From contig NZ_FCOA02000025.1 in NCBI RefSeq assembly GCF_001544875.2, forward strand, positions 1 to 64,000: 64,000 bases of DNA, read 5' to 3'. This document shows, piece after piece, positions 51,751 through 61,700 of the stretch; positions within the stretch are counted from its first letter, which is position 1, and every line of letters begins with the position of its first letter. Below the pieces are notes generated by a model. The model saw only the letters and a program-made list of their open reading frames with translations. It ran no database searches and had not been told where the DNA came from. The translations under genes and the position numbers were made by a program. The DNA comes from Caballeronia hypogeia. Its GTDB lineage: Bacteria; Pseudomonadota; Gammaproteobacteria; Burkholderiales; Burkholderiaceae.

Positions 51751-53487
51751 ATGAAAGCATCCCGTTTCTTCATCGGCACCCTGAAAGAAGCTCCCGCCGA
51801 CGCCGAGATCGTCAGTCACAAACTGATGATGCGCGCCGGCATGATCCGCCGCGTCGCGGGCGGCATCTACGATTACATGCCGATCGGCCTGCGCTCGGTG
51901 CGCAAGGTCGAAGCCATCGTGCGTGAAGAGATGAACCGCGCGGGCGCGCTCGAATTGCTGATGCCCGCCGTGCAGCCCGCCGAGCTCTGGCAGGAGTCGG
52001 GCCGCTGGGAGCAGTACGGTCCCGAACTGCTGCGCTTCAAGGATCGCCACGACCGCGATTTCGTCGTGGGCCCGACGCACGAGGAAGTCGTGACGGACAT
52101 CGCGCGTCGCGACATCAAGAGCTATCGCCAGTTGCCGGTGAACTTCTACCAGATCCAGACGAAGTTCCGCGACGAGATCCGTCCGCGCTTCGGCGTGATG
52201 CGCGGCCGCGAGTTCATCATGAAGGACGCCTATTCCTTCGATAAGGACCTCGATGGTCTCGCCGAGTCGTATCGCAAGATGTACGAAGCCTATGTGCGCA
52301 TTTTCACGCGCATCGGGCTGGAGTTCCGCGCGGTCGCGGCGGACAACGGTTCGATCGGCGGCAGCGGCTCGCATGAATTCCACGTGATCGCCGAGACGGG
52401 CGAGGACGACATCGCCTATTGCCCGGACTCGGACTTCGCGGCGAACGTCGAGGCGGCGGATGCGTTGCCGCTCATCGAGAAGCGCGCCGCGCCCACCGAA
52501 GAGCTGAAGAAGACGCCGACGCCGGGCGCCGCGAAGTGTGAGGCGGTCGCGCAGCTTCTGAACATTCCGCTCGAAAAGACCATCAAGTCGATCATTCTTG
52601 CAACCGACAACGAAGGCGCGGAACCCACGATCTGGCTGCTGATGCTGCGCGGCGATCATTCGCTCAACGACATCAAGACGAACAAGCTGCCGGGCCTCGC
52701 GGGTTACCGCTTCGCGACGGAAGCCGAGATCATCGAATGGTTCGGCACGCCGCCGGGCTATCTCGGCCCGATCGGCACGAAGAAGCCGGTGCGCGTGATC
52801 GCGGATCGCACGGTCGCGAACATGAGCGACTTCGTGGTCGGCACGAACGAGGTCGATTACCACACGACCGGCGTGAACTGGGGCCGCGATCTGCCCGAGC
52901 CGGAAGTGGCGGATATCCGCAACGTGGTCGCGGGCGATCCGTCGCCGGACGGCAAGGGCACGCTGGAAATCTGCCGCGGCATCGAAGTGGGGCACGTGTT
53001 CCAGCTCGGCATCAAGTATTCGAATTCGATGAGCGCGACCTTTCTCGACGAAAACGGCAAGCCCGCGCCGATGCAGATGGGGTGCTACGGCATCGGCGTC
53101 ACGCGCGTGCTGGGCGCGGCGATCGAACAGAATTTCGATGACCGCGGCATCATCTGGCCGGAAGCCATCGCGCCGTTCGAAGTCGTGATCTGCCCGATGG
53201 GCTACGACCGAAGCGACTCCGTGCGCGAGCAGGCCGACAAGCTGTACGCCACGCTGCAGGCGGCGGGCGTCGACGTGATCCTCGACGATCGCGGCGAGCG
53301 TCCGGGCGTGATGTTCGCGGACTGGGAGCTGATCGGCGTGCCGCATCGCATCGTGATCGGCGATCGCGGGCTGAAGGACGGCAAGCTGGAGTATCAGGGC
53401 CGCCGCGACGCCGAAGCCACGCTGCTGCCGGTAGATGAAGCGGCGGATGTCGTGACGGGCAAAGTGCGGGCCGCGCTCGGGAAGTAA
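51751..53487 (+). CDS. proS: Proline--tRNA ligase
   Basis: Class II aminoacyl-tRNA synthetase of the bacterial type, 578 aa, with an editing (INS) domain between motifs 2 and 3 (about 220-400). Motif 2 is around FRDEIRPRFGVMRGREFIMKD, motif 3 around GCYGIGVTRVLGAAIEQ, and the C-terminal anticodon-binding domain follows. The start KASRFFIGTLKEAPADAE matches the family. It overlaps marC by 1 nt. Its cognate-type tRNA-Pro is at 45.7 kb in the same window. Confidence 0.97.
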   Translation: MKASRFFIGTLKEAPADAEIVSHKLMMRAGMIRRVAGGIYDYMPIGLRSVRKVEAIVREEMNRAGALELLMPAVQPAELWQESGRWEQYGPELLRFKDRHDRDFVVGPTHEEVVTDIARRDIKSYRQLPVNFYQIQTKFRDEIRPRFGVMRGREFIMKDAYSFDKDLDGLAESYRKMYEAYVRIFTRIGLEFRAVAADNGSIGGSGSHEFHVIAETGEDDIAYCPDSDFAANVEAADALPLIEKRAAPTEELKKTPTPGAAKCEAVAQLLNIPLEKTIKSIILATDNEGAEPTIWLLMLRGDHSLNDIKTNKLPGLAGYRFATEAEIIEWFGTPPGYLGPIGTKKPVRVIADRTVANMSDFVVGTNEVDYHTTGVNWGRDLPEPEVADIRNVVAGDPSPDGKGTLEICRGIEVGHVFQLGIKYSNSMSATFLDENGKPAPMQMGCYGIGVTRVLGAAIEQNFDDRGIIWPEAIAPFEVVICPMGYDRSDSVREQADKLYATLQAAGVDVILDDRGERPGVMFADWELIGVPHRIVIGDRGLKDGKLEYQGRRDAEATLLPVDEAADVVTGKVRAALGK

Positions 53488-54086
53488 TGCAGTACAACTT
53501 CCTGTCGGCGACGATCCTGCTGCTGCTGATCACGGACCCGCTCGGCAACATTCCGATCTTCATCAACGCGTTGCGCGGCGTCGCGAAAGAGCGGCGCCGC
53601 GTCGTCGTATTGCGCGAAGTGGCGATCGCCTTCGTCATTCTGCTGGTGTTCATGATGGCGGGCGACCGCTTCCTGCGCGCGATGAACCTCACCGATGTCT
53701 CGTTGCGCATCGCCGGCGGGATCGTGCTGTTTCTGATCGCGCTACGGATGATTTTTCCGCATCCGGATGGCGCGATGGGCGGCGATTCGCGCGGCGGCGA
53801 GCCGCTCATCGTGCCGCTGGCCATTCCGGCGCTCGCCGGACCTTCGGCTTTGGCGACGGTCATGCTGCTGACGTCGCAGGCGCCCGGCAAGATGCTCGAG
53901 TGGATCGGCGCGCTGACCGTGACGATGATCGTCTGCGCAATCGTGCTGATCCTGGCGGAGAAGATTCAGCAGTGGCTCGGCGAGCGTGTCGTGACAGCAT
54001 TCGAGCGCTTGATGGGGCTGGTGCTCGTGGCGATTTCCGTCGAAATGATGCTGACTGGAATACGCACTTTCGTGCATCAGCTATAA
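53487..54086 (+). CDS. MarC family integral membrane protein (YhgN-like)
   Basis: Inner-membrane protein of the MarC family, 199 aa, with about 6 membrane segments. LLLITDPLGNIPIFI at the N-terminus and AIPALAGPSALATVMLL mid-protein are the two repeated family motifs. MarC was once linked to antibiotic resistance but its function is unproven. The start overlaps the proS stop (TAATG), so it is likely translationally coupled. Confidence 0.92.
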   Translation: MQYNFLSATILLLLITDPLGNIPIFINALRGVAKERRRVVVLREVAIAFVILLVFMMAGDRFLRAMNLTDVSLRIAGGIVLFLIALRMIFPHPDGAMGGDSRGGEPLIVPLAIPALAGPSALATVMLLTSQAPGKMLEWIGALTVTMIVCAIVLILAEKIQQWLGERVVTAFERLMGLVLVAISVEMMLTGIRTFVHQL

Positions 54087-54114
54087 AAAAAGCGGCCTTT
54101 CGGGGCCGCTTTTT
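54087..54114. terminator. Bidirectional terminator between marC and hpt
   Basis: Stem AAAAAGCGGCC (54087-54097) / GGCCGCTTTTT (54104-54114) with a 6-nt loop, directly after the marC stop and 18 bp from the hpt stop. A and T runs flank both sides. Confidence 0.92.
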
Positions 54115-54132
54115 CATTGCGCAGGTCGGGAG

Positions 54133-54684
54133 TCACGCGCCTTCCGTCAACGCCCGAATTGTCGGTAAATTGCGCCAGTAACCCTTCGCATCCATGCCGC
54201 AGCCGAAAACGTAGCGATTCGGCACTTCGAACCCGCAGAAATCCGGACGCAACGGCTTCGCCTTCGGGATGATCTTCTCGCACAGCACCGCCGAGAGAAA
54301 CGTCTTCGCGCCCATCGCCATGATGCGGTCGCGGATCGCGGCCATGGTTTCGCCTTCGTCGAGGATGTCGTCGAGCACGAGCACCACGCGATCCTTCACC
54401 GATTCCGCCGGCGCCACGCGCCACTGCATCTCGCTGCCGCCCTTGATTGCGTTGCGGTAGCGCGTCAGGTGGATGTAATCGAACTCGAGCGGGAAATCCA
54501 GATGCGGCAGCAGCATGCCGGTGAACACGGCCGCGCCTCCCATGACCGAGAGCACGAGCGGGAAGTCGTCTTTCGTCGCCGCCTTGATGGCCGCGGCCAT
54601 CTTGCCGATCGATGCGTTGACTTCGTCAGCCGTCACGATCTCTTCGGAGTGGCTGAAAATATGGAGGGCTTCTTCGCGGTTCAT
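54133..54684 (-). CDS. hpt: Hypoxanthine-guanine phosphoribosyltransferase
   Basis: Purine salvage enzyme converting hypoxanthine or guanine with PRPP to IMP/GMP, 183 aa. The PRPP-binding motif VVLVLDDILDEGETM is clear; ADEVNASIGKMAAAI and the flexible-loop region (YIHLTRYRNAI) fit the HGPRT family. It is monocistronic and shares the terminator with marC. Confidence 0.93.
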   Translation of the reverse strand: MNREEALHIFSHSEEIVTADEVNASIGKMAAAIKAATKDDFPLVLSVMGGAAVFTGMLLPHLDFPLEFDYIHLTRYRNAIKGGSEMQWRVAPAESVKDRVVLVLDDILDEGETMAAIRDRIMAMGAKTFLSAVLCEKIIPKAKPLRPDFCGFEVPNRYVFGCGMDAKGYWRNLPTIRALTEGA

Positions 54685-54809
54685 AGGGAAAGCGGGGGAA
54701 AGGCAGACTTCTTAGTGTGGAAAAAAACAGCGGCATGCGCCATATGATAAACCCGCGCTTCAATCGCGTCGGGCGACGCGCGAAAACGCGGGTTCGTATT
54801 TCTGTGCGG

Positions 54810-56177
54810 TCAACGCATTCCGGGCAACATGCCCTTCATGCCGCGCATCATCTTCTGCAGGTTGCCGCCTTTCAGCTTCTTCATCATGCCGCGCATCTGC
54901 TCGTACTGATTGAGCATGCGGTTCACTTCCTGAACGTGCACGCCCGCGCCCGCCGCGATGCGCCGCTTGCGCGCCGCCTTGATGAGCTCGGGTTTCGCGC
55001 GCTCCTGCAGGGTCATCGAATTGATGATGCCTTCCATGCGGCGCATCTGCTTCTCGGCGTTGTTCATGTCCGCGCCCTGCGCGGCTTGCTGGAACTGCGC
55101 GGGCAGTTTGTCCATGAGCGACGACAGGCCGCCCATGTTCTTCATCTGCGCGAGTTGAGCCTTGAAGTCGTTCAGGTCGAAGTCGCCGCCTTTCTTGACC
55201 TTGTCGGCGAGCTTCTGCGCGGCTGCCGTGTCGACGCCGCGCTGCGCTTCCTCGACGAGCGCGAGAATGTCGCCCATGCCGAGAATCCGGTTCGCCATGC
55301 GGTCCGGATGGAACACTTCGAGGCCGTCGAGCTTTTCCGCGACGCCGACGAACTTGATCGGCTTGCCGGTGACGTGACGCACCGAGAGCGCCGCGCCGCC
55401 GCGGGAATCGCCGTCGAGCTTGGTGAGCACGACGCCGGTGAGCGGCAGCGCGTCGTTGAACGCTTTCGCCGTGTTGACCGCGTCCTGACCCAGCATGGCG
55501 TCGACGACAAACAGTGTTTCAGCGGGCCTCAGGAGATCGTGCAGTTCGCTGATCTCCTTCATCATCGCTTCGTCGATACCGAGACGGCCGGCCGTGTCGA
55601 CGATCACGACATCGTGATAGTGACGCTTCGCCCAGTCGATCGCCGCGCGGGCGATATCCGCCGGCTTCTGATTCGGCTCCGACGGGAAGAAATCCGCGCC
55701 GACCTGTTCGGTCACCGTCTGCAACTGACGGATGGCGGCGGGGCGGTACACGTCGACCGAAACGGTCAGCACTTTCTTCTTTTGCTTCTCGCGCAGGAGC
55801 TTGGCGAGCTTGCCGGAGGTCGTGGTTTTACCCGCGCCCTGAAGGCCCGCCATGAGAATGACGGCGGGCGGCGCGACGGCGAGATTCAGCTCGGCCGCCT
55901 TGCCTTCGTAATCGCCGCCGATCACGGCCGTCAGTTCCTTCTGCACGACACCGACGAGCGCCTGACCCGGCGACAGGCTGGACAGCACTTCCTCGCCGAG
56001 CGCCTTTTCCTTCACCTTCGCGATGAACTCGCGCACGACTGGCAGCGCCACGTCCGCTTCGAGCAGGGCGAGGCGGACTTCGCGCAGCATCTCCTGCGTG
56101 TTGGCCTCGGTGAGGCGGGCCTCGCCGCGCAGCGTCTTGACGACGCGCGCCATCCGTTGAGTGAGGTTATCGAGCAT
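54810..56177 (-). CDS. ffh: Signal recognition particle protein Ffh
   Basis: SRP54 GTPase that binds signal sequences and 4.5S RNA, 455 aa. It has an N domain (1-90), a G domain with GLQGAGKTTTSGKLA and DTAGRLGIDEAMM, and a Met-rich M domain (about 300-455) ending in KMMRGMKGMLPGM. The ATG at 56177 (MLDNLTQRMARV) matches the family; the open frame upstream is not conserved. It is divergent from a CcsA-like gene, the same pairing as E. coli ffh-ypjD. Confidence 0.97.
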   Translation of the reverse strand: MLDNLTQRMARVVKTLRGEARLTEANTQEMLREVRLALLEADVALPVVREFIAKVKEKALGEEVLSSLSPGQALVGVVQKELTAVIGGDYEGKAAELNLAVAPPAVILMAGLQGAGKTTTSGKLAKLLREKQKKKVLTVSVDVYRPAAIRQLQTVTEQVGADFFPSEPNQKPADIARAAIDWAKRHYHDVVIVDTAGRLGIDEAMMKEISELHDLLRPAETLFVVDAMLGQDAVNTAKAFNDALPLTGVVLTKLDGDSRGGAALSVRHVTGKPIKFVGVAEKLDGLEVFHPDRMANRILGMGDILALVEEAQRGVDTAAAQKLADKVKKGGDFDLNDFKAQLAQMKNMGGLSSLMDKLPAQFQQAAQGADMNNAEKQMRRMEGIINSMTLQERAKPELIKAARKRRIAAGAGVHVQEVNRMLNQYEQMRGMMKKLKGGNLQKMMRGMKGMLPGMR

Positions 56178-56302
56178 GGGGAAACGGTAGAGAATTCGAC
56201 CCTTGTTTTTGCCGCGATGCGATGCAACGCCGCATCGACGCGCCCCGCGCTGCCGCAAGGGTGAAGACGTCGCGAGTGTGGGGCCTAGTGTAAACTTCGA
56301 AC

Positions 56303-57208
56303 ATGGATATTGTACTGTATGCCCTCACTGCGCTTCTCTACGGCGGACTGGCCGTAGCGGGCTGGCGCGCGCATCGCCATACGGCGGTGGAACCGGCGCT
56401 GGCCGGCGTGCCTGCCGGGATCGCGCGGGCGGCGCCTTCGAAGGCGTCGGGCATGGGTGGAATCGGCCGCGCTCTATTATTAATAGCGCTGCTCGTGCAC
56501 GGCGTGCTGCTGCACACCACCATCTTCCCTCAGAACGCGATGATCTTCGGCTTCGCGTTCGCGCTGTCCGCGATGTTCTGGCTCGGCGCAGGCATCTACT
56601 GGATCGAAAGTTTCTTTTTCCCGCTCGACGGCTTGCGGCTGCTCGTGCTGCCGCTCGCCTTCGTGGCTTCGCTGCTGCCGCTCGTTTTCGGCGGCGTGCG
56701 CGTGCTGTCGTACTCCGCCGCTCCGATGTTCAAGCTGCACTTCCTGATCGCCAACATCGCATACGGTCTCTTCGCGATCGCCGCACTGCACGCCGTGCTC
56801 ATGCTGCTGCTCGAACGTCGCCTTCAACGCATGCGCGGTCTGTCGACGCGTCATACCGGCAGCAGCTGGCTTTCGAGCTGGCTCGACACGCTGCCGCCGC
56901 TGCTCACGCTCGAGAAGCTGCTGTTCCGCCTGATCGCGGCGGGCTTCGTGCTGCTCACGCTGACGCTCGTGTCAGGCGTCGCGTTCAACGAACAGTTGCT
57001 CAATCGTGCGCTGCAATTCGATCACAAGACCGTGTTCGCCTTCCTTTCCTGGCTGATGTTCGGCGCGTTGCTCACCGCGCGCCGCATCTCCGGGTGGCGC
57101 GGACGCGCCGCGTTGCGCTGGGTGCTGGCGTCGTTCGTCGCGCTGCTGCTTGCCTATGTGGGAAGCCGCTTCGTGTTCGAAGTGCTGCTGCATCGCGCGG
57201 TCGTCTGA
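56303..57208 (+). CDS. Cytochrome c assembly family membrane protein (CcsA/YpjD-like)
   Basis: Polytopic inner-membrane protein, 301 aa, with about 8 membrane segments and the CcsA/CcmF-related domain. Conserved His residues occur in the LVHGVLLHT segment, the KLHFLIANIAYGLFAIAALHAVLM segment and near DHKTVFAFLSWLMFGALL. It is related to E. coli YpjD, which also sits next to ffh. Whether it handles heme is inferred from the fold. It is 46 bp from the next gene. Confidence 0.85.
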   Translation: MDIVLYALTALLYGGLAVAGWRAHRHTAVEPALAGVPAGIARAAPSKASGMGGIGRALLLIALLVHGVLLHTTIFPQNAMIFGFAFALSAMFWLGAGIYWIESFFFPLDGLRLLVLPLAFVASLLPLVFGGVRVLSYSAAPMFKLHFLIANIAYGLFAIAALHAVLMLLLERRLQRMRGLSTRHTGSSWLSSWLDTLPPLLTLEKLLFRLIAAGFVLLTLTLVSGVAFNEQLLNRALQFDHKTVFAFLSWLMFGALLTARRISGWRGRAALRWVLASFVALLLAYVGSRFVFEVLLHRAVV

Positions 57209-57254
57209 GTGTCGGATCGTCCGAACGCGTGCACTTTTACTCGCCATTGAATCG

Positions 57255-57608
57255 ATGCGAAATTTCCTCTTTCTGATCGTCCTCTTCTTCCTGGGGCAGT
57301 GGCTCCTGAAGAAGCTGCGCCGCGCCAACGAGCGCGCGCAACAGGGTGACACTCAATCGGGCGCCGGCACAGCCGGCAACGCGAGCGCGGGCGGCACGTT
57401 CGGCGCACGCCGCGCGCGTACCAACGGCAACGGCAACGGCGCGGCGACGGGCAACCCGCCGCAACTCGCCGATCCGCTCATCCGCTGCGCGCAATGCGGC
57501 GTGCACACGCCGCGCAGCGAGTCGATCATCGTGGCGGGCGAACGCTTCTGCTGCGCCGATCACGCGCGCCATTACGCGAGCCGCCCGGCTGGCCGCGACG
57601 CGCGATGA
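57255..57608 (+). CDS. PP0621 family small membrane protein with a Cys pair motif
   Basis: 117-aa protein. An N-terminal membrane helix (about 2-19, RNFLFLIVLFFLGQWLLKK) is followed by a low-complexity Gly/Ala/Asn/Arg linker (25-65) and a C-terminal C78xxC81...C99-C100...H103 cluster that looks like a small zinc finger. The function is unknown. The ATG at 57255 is chosen over upstream in-frame starts because it opens at the membrane helix. It overlaps ampD by 4 nt. Confidence 0.82.
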   Translation: MRNFLFLIVLFFLGQWLLKKLRRANERAQQGDTQSGAGTAGNASAGGTFGARRARTNGNGNGAATGNPPQLADPLIRCAQCGVHTPRSESIIVAGERFCCADHARHYASRPAGRDAR

Positions 57609-58210
57609 ACAACGTGCACATCCCGTCGAAGCGCGAGCCGCATATTGACACAGAAGGCTGGCTCACGAACGCCACGCGCCTGCCGTCGCCGAACTTCGAG
57701 GCGCGCCCCGGCGACGCAGTGCCGACGCTCATCGTCGTGCACAACATCAGCCTGCCGCCCGACGACTTCACCACGAACGCGATCGCCGACTTCTTCCTCA
57801 ACCGGCTCGATCACGACGCGCATCCGTACTTCGATCATCTGCGCGGCATGCGCGTCTCGGCGCACTTCGTGATTCGCCGCGACGGCTGTGTCGAGCAATT
57901 CGTTTCCTGCGATGAACGCGCGTGGCACGCGGGCGTCTCGTCGTTCTGCGGACGCGAGCGCTGCAACGATTTCTCCATCGGCATCGAGCTCGAAGGCAGC
58001 GACCGCATGCCTTTCGAAGACGCGCAATACCAAGCGCTCGTAACGCTCGCGCGCATCATCGTGCAGCGTTATCCGATCGATGCGATCGCCGGTCACTCGG
58101 ACATCGCGCCCGGCCGCAAGACCGATCCCGGTCCTCACTTCGACTGGCCGCGCCTGCGTCATGACAGCGCGTTGCCTCCGTCGTTCTTCCCCTTTCAGTC
58201 CAACATCTGA
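57605..58210 (+). CDS. ampD: 1,6-anhydro-N-acetylmuramyl-L-alanine amidase AmpD
   Basis: Cytoplasmic zinc amidase in muropeptide recycling; in many species its loss induces AmpC beta-lactamase. 201 aa. Zinc ligands by homology are H46 (in IVVHNISLP), H164 (in AGHSDIAPG) and D174 (in KTDPGPHFDW); spacing matches Citrobacter AmpD. The catalytic Glu lies in FSIGIELEG. The ATG overlaps the previous stop (ATGA), so it is probably cotranscribed with the CcsA-like and PP0621 genes. Confidence 0.95.
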   Translation: MNNVHIPSKREPHIDTEGWLTNATRLPSPNFEARPGDAVPTLIVVHNISLPPDDFTTNAIADFFLNRLDHDAHPYFDHLRGMRVSAHFVIRRDGCVEQFVSCDERAWHAGVSSFCGRERCNDFSIGIELEGSDRMPFEDAQYQALVTLARIIVQRYPIDAIAGHSDIAPGRKTDPGPHFDWPRLRHDSALPPSFFPFQSNI

Positions 58211-58326
58211 GCGTCGCGTAAGGTCTTTCTCGCTGCGGCGCAACAGCGTCGCGCGCGAGGCCTTGCCGCGCTTCGGAGTAGCAAAAGTCAACCCCGTAAT
58301 CGCAGACTCAGGGCAAATAAAACTTT

Positions 58327-58354
58327 TTGAGACTACGGGGATGTCCACTATACT
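58327..58354 (+). promoter_or_regulatory. Promoter of nrdA
   Basis: TTGAGA (58327-58332) and TATACT (58349-58354) are spaced by 16 nt. The -10 box lies inside the first NrdR box. The predicted start is near 58361, giving a leader of about 430 nt to the nrdA ATG. Confidence 0.7.
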
Positions 58355-58391
58355 TGGTGCCGAAAGACGTACTTTGCACTAGATCTTGTGT
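58345..58391 (+). promoter_or_regulatory. Pair of NrdR boxes upstream of nrdA
   Basis: Box 1 is CCACTATACTTGGTGC (58345-58360) and box 2 is GCACTAGATCTTGTGT (58376-58391). They match the recalled NrdR consensus ACACTATATATTGTGT at 11/16 and 13/16 positions, and their starts are 31 bp apart (three helical turns), which is the known arrangement for NrdR operators. NrdR is a zinc-finger/ATP-cone repressor of ribonucleotide reductase genes. Confidence 0.82.
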
Positions 58392-58788
58392 TGTCAAGGC
58401 GGCGCCCGCTCCGTTTGAGCCGGCGCCGTCGGCTTTCCGGCGTAACAGAAGTCTGGCTGGCCCGGGGCGATGCGCGAGACGGTTTCTCTTTGCGAGGAGA
58501 GAGCCGCCGGGCGCATCGAGCGCCAGCGAGCAGCACCGTGAAGAACGCATGCAAGTGAACGTGAGTTGCGTCGACCGATACCGCGCGCCAACGCGGGCAC
58601 CGCGTGAGACGCCAGAAACAATGCGGGCCGAAAGCGCCGCGATTCGCGATTCCCGAGCCTGCTGTATTCACAGCCTGGCTTTACCGCCAAAACACCGCGC
58701 GAGCTTCATGACGAGTGTCCTGACGCGCGCGGCATAAGTGATAAATCCGCGGACCATCCGCACCATTCGAACACCAGGAGTTTTGCAA

Positions 58789-61700
58789 ATGCAAACCACC
58801 GAAAACGCCACGACTTCCTTCGAGGGCGCATCCGCACAGCCGATGGGCGGTGCGCAAGCCGCCGGCGCCGCTCAGGCGCTCGCGCCGAACACGACGTTTG
58901 CCGACTACAAAGTCATCCGTCGCAACGGAAGCGTGGTGTCGTTCGAGCCGACGAAGATCGCGATCGCCGTGACGAAGGCGTTCATCGCCGTGAACGGCGG
59001 CCAAGGCGCCGCCTCCGCGCGCGTGCGCGAGCTCGTCGACCAGCTGACGCAAGCGGTCGTGCGCGCGCTCGTGCGCAGCCGTCCGCATGGCGGCACGTTC
59101 CATATCGAAGACATTCAGGATCAGGTCGAACTCGCGCTGATGCGCGGCGGCGAGCACAACGTCGCGCGTGCTTACGTGCTGTATCGCGAGAAGCGTACGC
59201 AGCAGCGTTCGGCGGAGCGCGCGGATGCACAGAACGCGCAGCCGCACGAAGGCGCGATCAACGTGACGGACAACGGCGTCACGCGTCCGCTGGACATGGA
59301 AGCGCTCAAGGCGCTGATCGTCTCCGCATGCGCCAATCTGGGCGACGCGGTGTCCGCCGAGCCGATCGTCGCGGAAACGGTGAAGAATCTGTACGACGGC
59401 GTGCCGATGTCGCAGGTCTATGATTCGGCCATTCTCGCCGCGCGCACGATGATCGAGAAAGATCCGGCGTACAGCCAGGTCACCTCGCGCATCCTCCTGC
59501 ACACGATCCGCCGCGAAATTCTCGAAGAGGAAGTGACGCAAGCCGAAATGGGCGACCGTTACGTCGAATACTTCCCGCAGTTCATCAAGCGCGGCGTCGA
59601 AGCCGGCCTGCTCGACGACAAGCTGCAGCAATTCGATCTGAAGCGCCTGGGCGCCGCGCTCGACGCGAACCGCGATCTGCAATTCGGCTATCTCGGCCTG
59701 CAGACGCTGTACGACCGCTACTTCCTGCACGTCGAGGGTACGCGCATCGAGTTGCCGCAGGCATTCTTCATGCGTGTGGCGATGGGTCTGTCGCTCAACG
59801 AGATCGACCGCGAAGCCCGCGCCATCGAGTTCTATAACGTGCTGTCGTCGTTCGACTTCATGTCGTCCACGCCGACGCTGTTCAACTCGGGCACGCATCG
59901 CTCGCAGTTGTCGTCGTGCTATCTGACGACCGTTTCCGACGACCTCGACGGCATCTACGAAGCGCTCAAGGAAAACGCGCTGCTCTCGAAGTTCGCGGGC
60001 GGCCTCGGCAACGACTGGACGCGCGTGCGCGCGCTCGGCTCGCACATCAAGGGCACGAACGGCAAGTCGCAAGGCGTGGTGCCGTTCCTGAAGGTCGTGA
60101 ACGACACGGCAGTCGCGGTGAATCAGGGCGGCAAGCGCAAGGGCGCGGTGTGCGCGTATCTCGAATCGTGGCACCTCGACATCGAGGAATTCCTCGAACT
60201 GCGCAAGAACACGGGCGATGACCGTCGCCGCACGCACGACATGAACACGGCGAACTGGATTCCCGACCTGTTCATGAAGCGTGTCGTCGAAGGCGGCGAC
60301 TGGACGCTGTTCTCGCCGTCGACCTGCCCGGACCTGCACGATCTGTTCGGCGCGGACTTCGAAAAGGCGTATGTCGCTTACGAAGAGAAAGCTGCGCGCG
60401 GCGAAATCAAGCTGTTCAAGAAGCTGCCGGCCGCGCAACTGTGGCGCAAGATGCTGGGCATGCTGTTCGAGACGGGCCATCCGTGGATCACGTTCAAGGA
60501 TCCGTGCAATGTGCGCTCGCCGCAGCAGCACGTCGGCGTCGTGCACTCGTCGAACCTGTGCACGGAAATCACGCTGAACACGAGCGAGACGGAAATCGCC
60601 GTGTGCAACCTGGGCTCGGTGAACCTCGTCGCGCACATGATCAAGCAGGCAGACGGTTCGTTCGCGCTGGATCACGCGAAGCTCAAGCGCACGATCAGCG
60701 TCGCGATGCGCATGCTCGACAACGTCATCGACATCAATTACTACGCGGTGCCGAAGGCGCGTAACTCGAACCTGAAGCATCGTCCGGTCGGCATGGGCAT
60801 CATGGGCTTCCAGGACTGCCTGCATCTGCTGCGCACGCCGTACGCGTCGGGCGAGGCGGTGGAGTTCGCGGACCGCTCGATGGAAGCCGTCTGCTACTAC
60901 GCTTACTACGCGTCGACGGAACTCGCGGAAGAGCGCGGCCGTTACGCGACGTATCGCGGCTCGCTGTGGGATCGCGGCATTCTTCCGCAGGATTCGCTGA
61001 AGCTGCTGGCCGAAGCGCGTGGCGGTTATGTTGAAGTGGATTCGTCGGAATCGATGGACTGGCCGGAACTGCGCTCGCGTATCGCGACGCACGGCATGCG
61101 CAACTCGAACTGCGTGGCGATCGCGCCGACGGCGACGATCTCCAACATCATCGGCGTCTCCGCGTGCATCGAGCCGACCTTCCAGAACCTGTACGTGAAG
61201 TCGAATCTGTCGGGCGAATTCACGGTCGTCAACGACTACCTCGTGCGCGATCTGAAGGCACGCGGCCTGTGGGACGAAGTGATGGTGTCGGATCTGAAGT
61301 ACTTCGACGGCACGCTCTCGCGCATCGATCGCATTCCGGCGGATCTCCGCGCGATCTACGCGACCGCGTTCGAAGTCGATCCGAAGTGGCTGGTCGAAGC
61401 GGCGTCGCGCCGTCAGAAGTGGATCGATCAGGCGCAGTCGCTGAACATCTACATGGCGGGCGCGTCGGGCAAGAAGCTCGATGAGGTCTACAAGCTCGCG
61501 TGGATCCGCGGTCTCAAGACCACGTACTACCTCCGCACGATGGCGGCGACGCACGTCGAGAAGTCGACGGTCGCGCACGGCGCGCTGAACGCAGTGCCGT
61601 CGGGCGATGGCGGCAACGGTGCATCGGGTGCGCAGGGCGGCTTCGGTGGCGTGTCGGGCGGTGCTTCGTCGGCGGGCAATGGCGGCTTCAACGCGGCAGC

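Larger units (their letters stand above)
58211..58788 (+). other. 578-bp intergenic region and long nrdA leader
   Basis: This region holds the nrdA promoter and NrdR boxes (58327-58391) and then a leader of about 400 nt with strong secondary structure. The main hairpin pairs CGATGCGC (58468-58475) with GCGCATCG (58511-58518), with a nested CGG/TCTCT stem inside. No ORF in it looks real. I looked for a cobalamin riboswitch (B12 box) and did not see one. Confidence 0.55.

Noticed and set aside
51538..53346. A 602-residue frame antisense to proS
   Set aside because: Shadow frame; proS itself has complete synthetase motifs.
58392..58788. Cobalamin riboswitch or other known riboswitch in the nrdA leader
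   Set aside because: No B12-box-like sequence or other familiar conserved core was seen; the structure is reported only as unknown.
58681..61578. A 965-residue open frame antisense to nrdA
   Set aside because: Arg-rich shadow of a highly expressed GC3-rich gene; no motif and no ribosome site.
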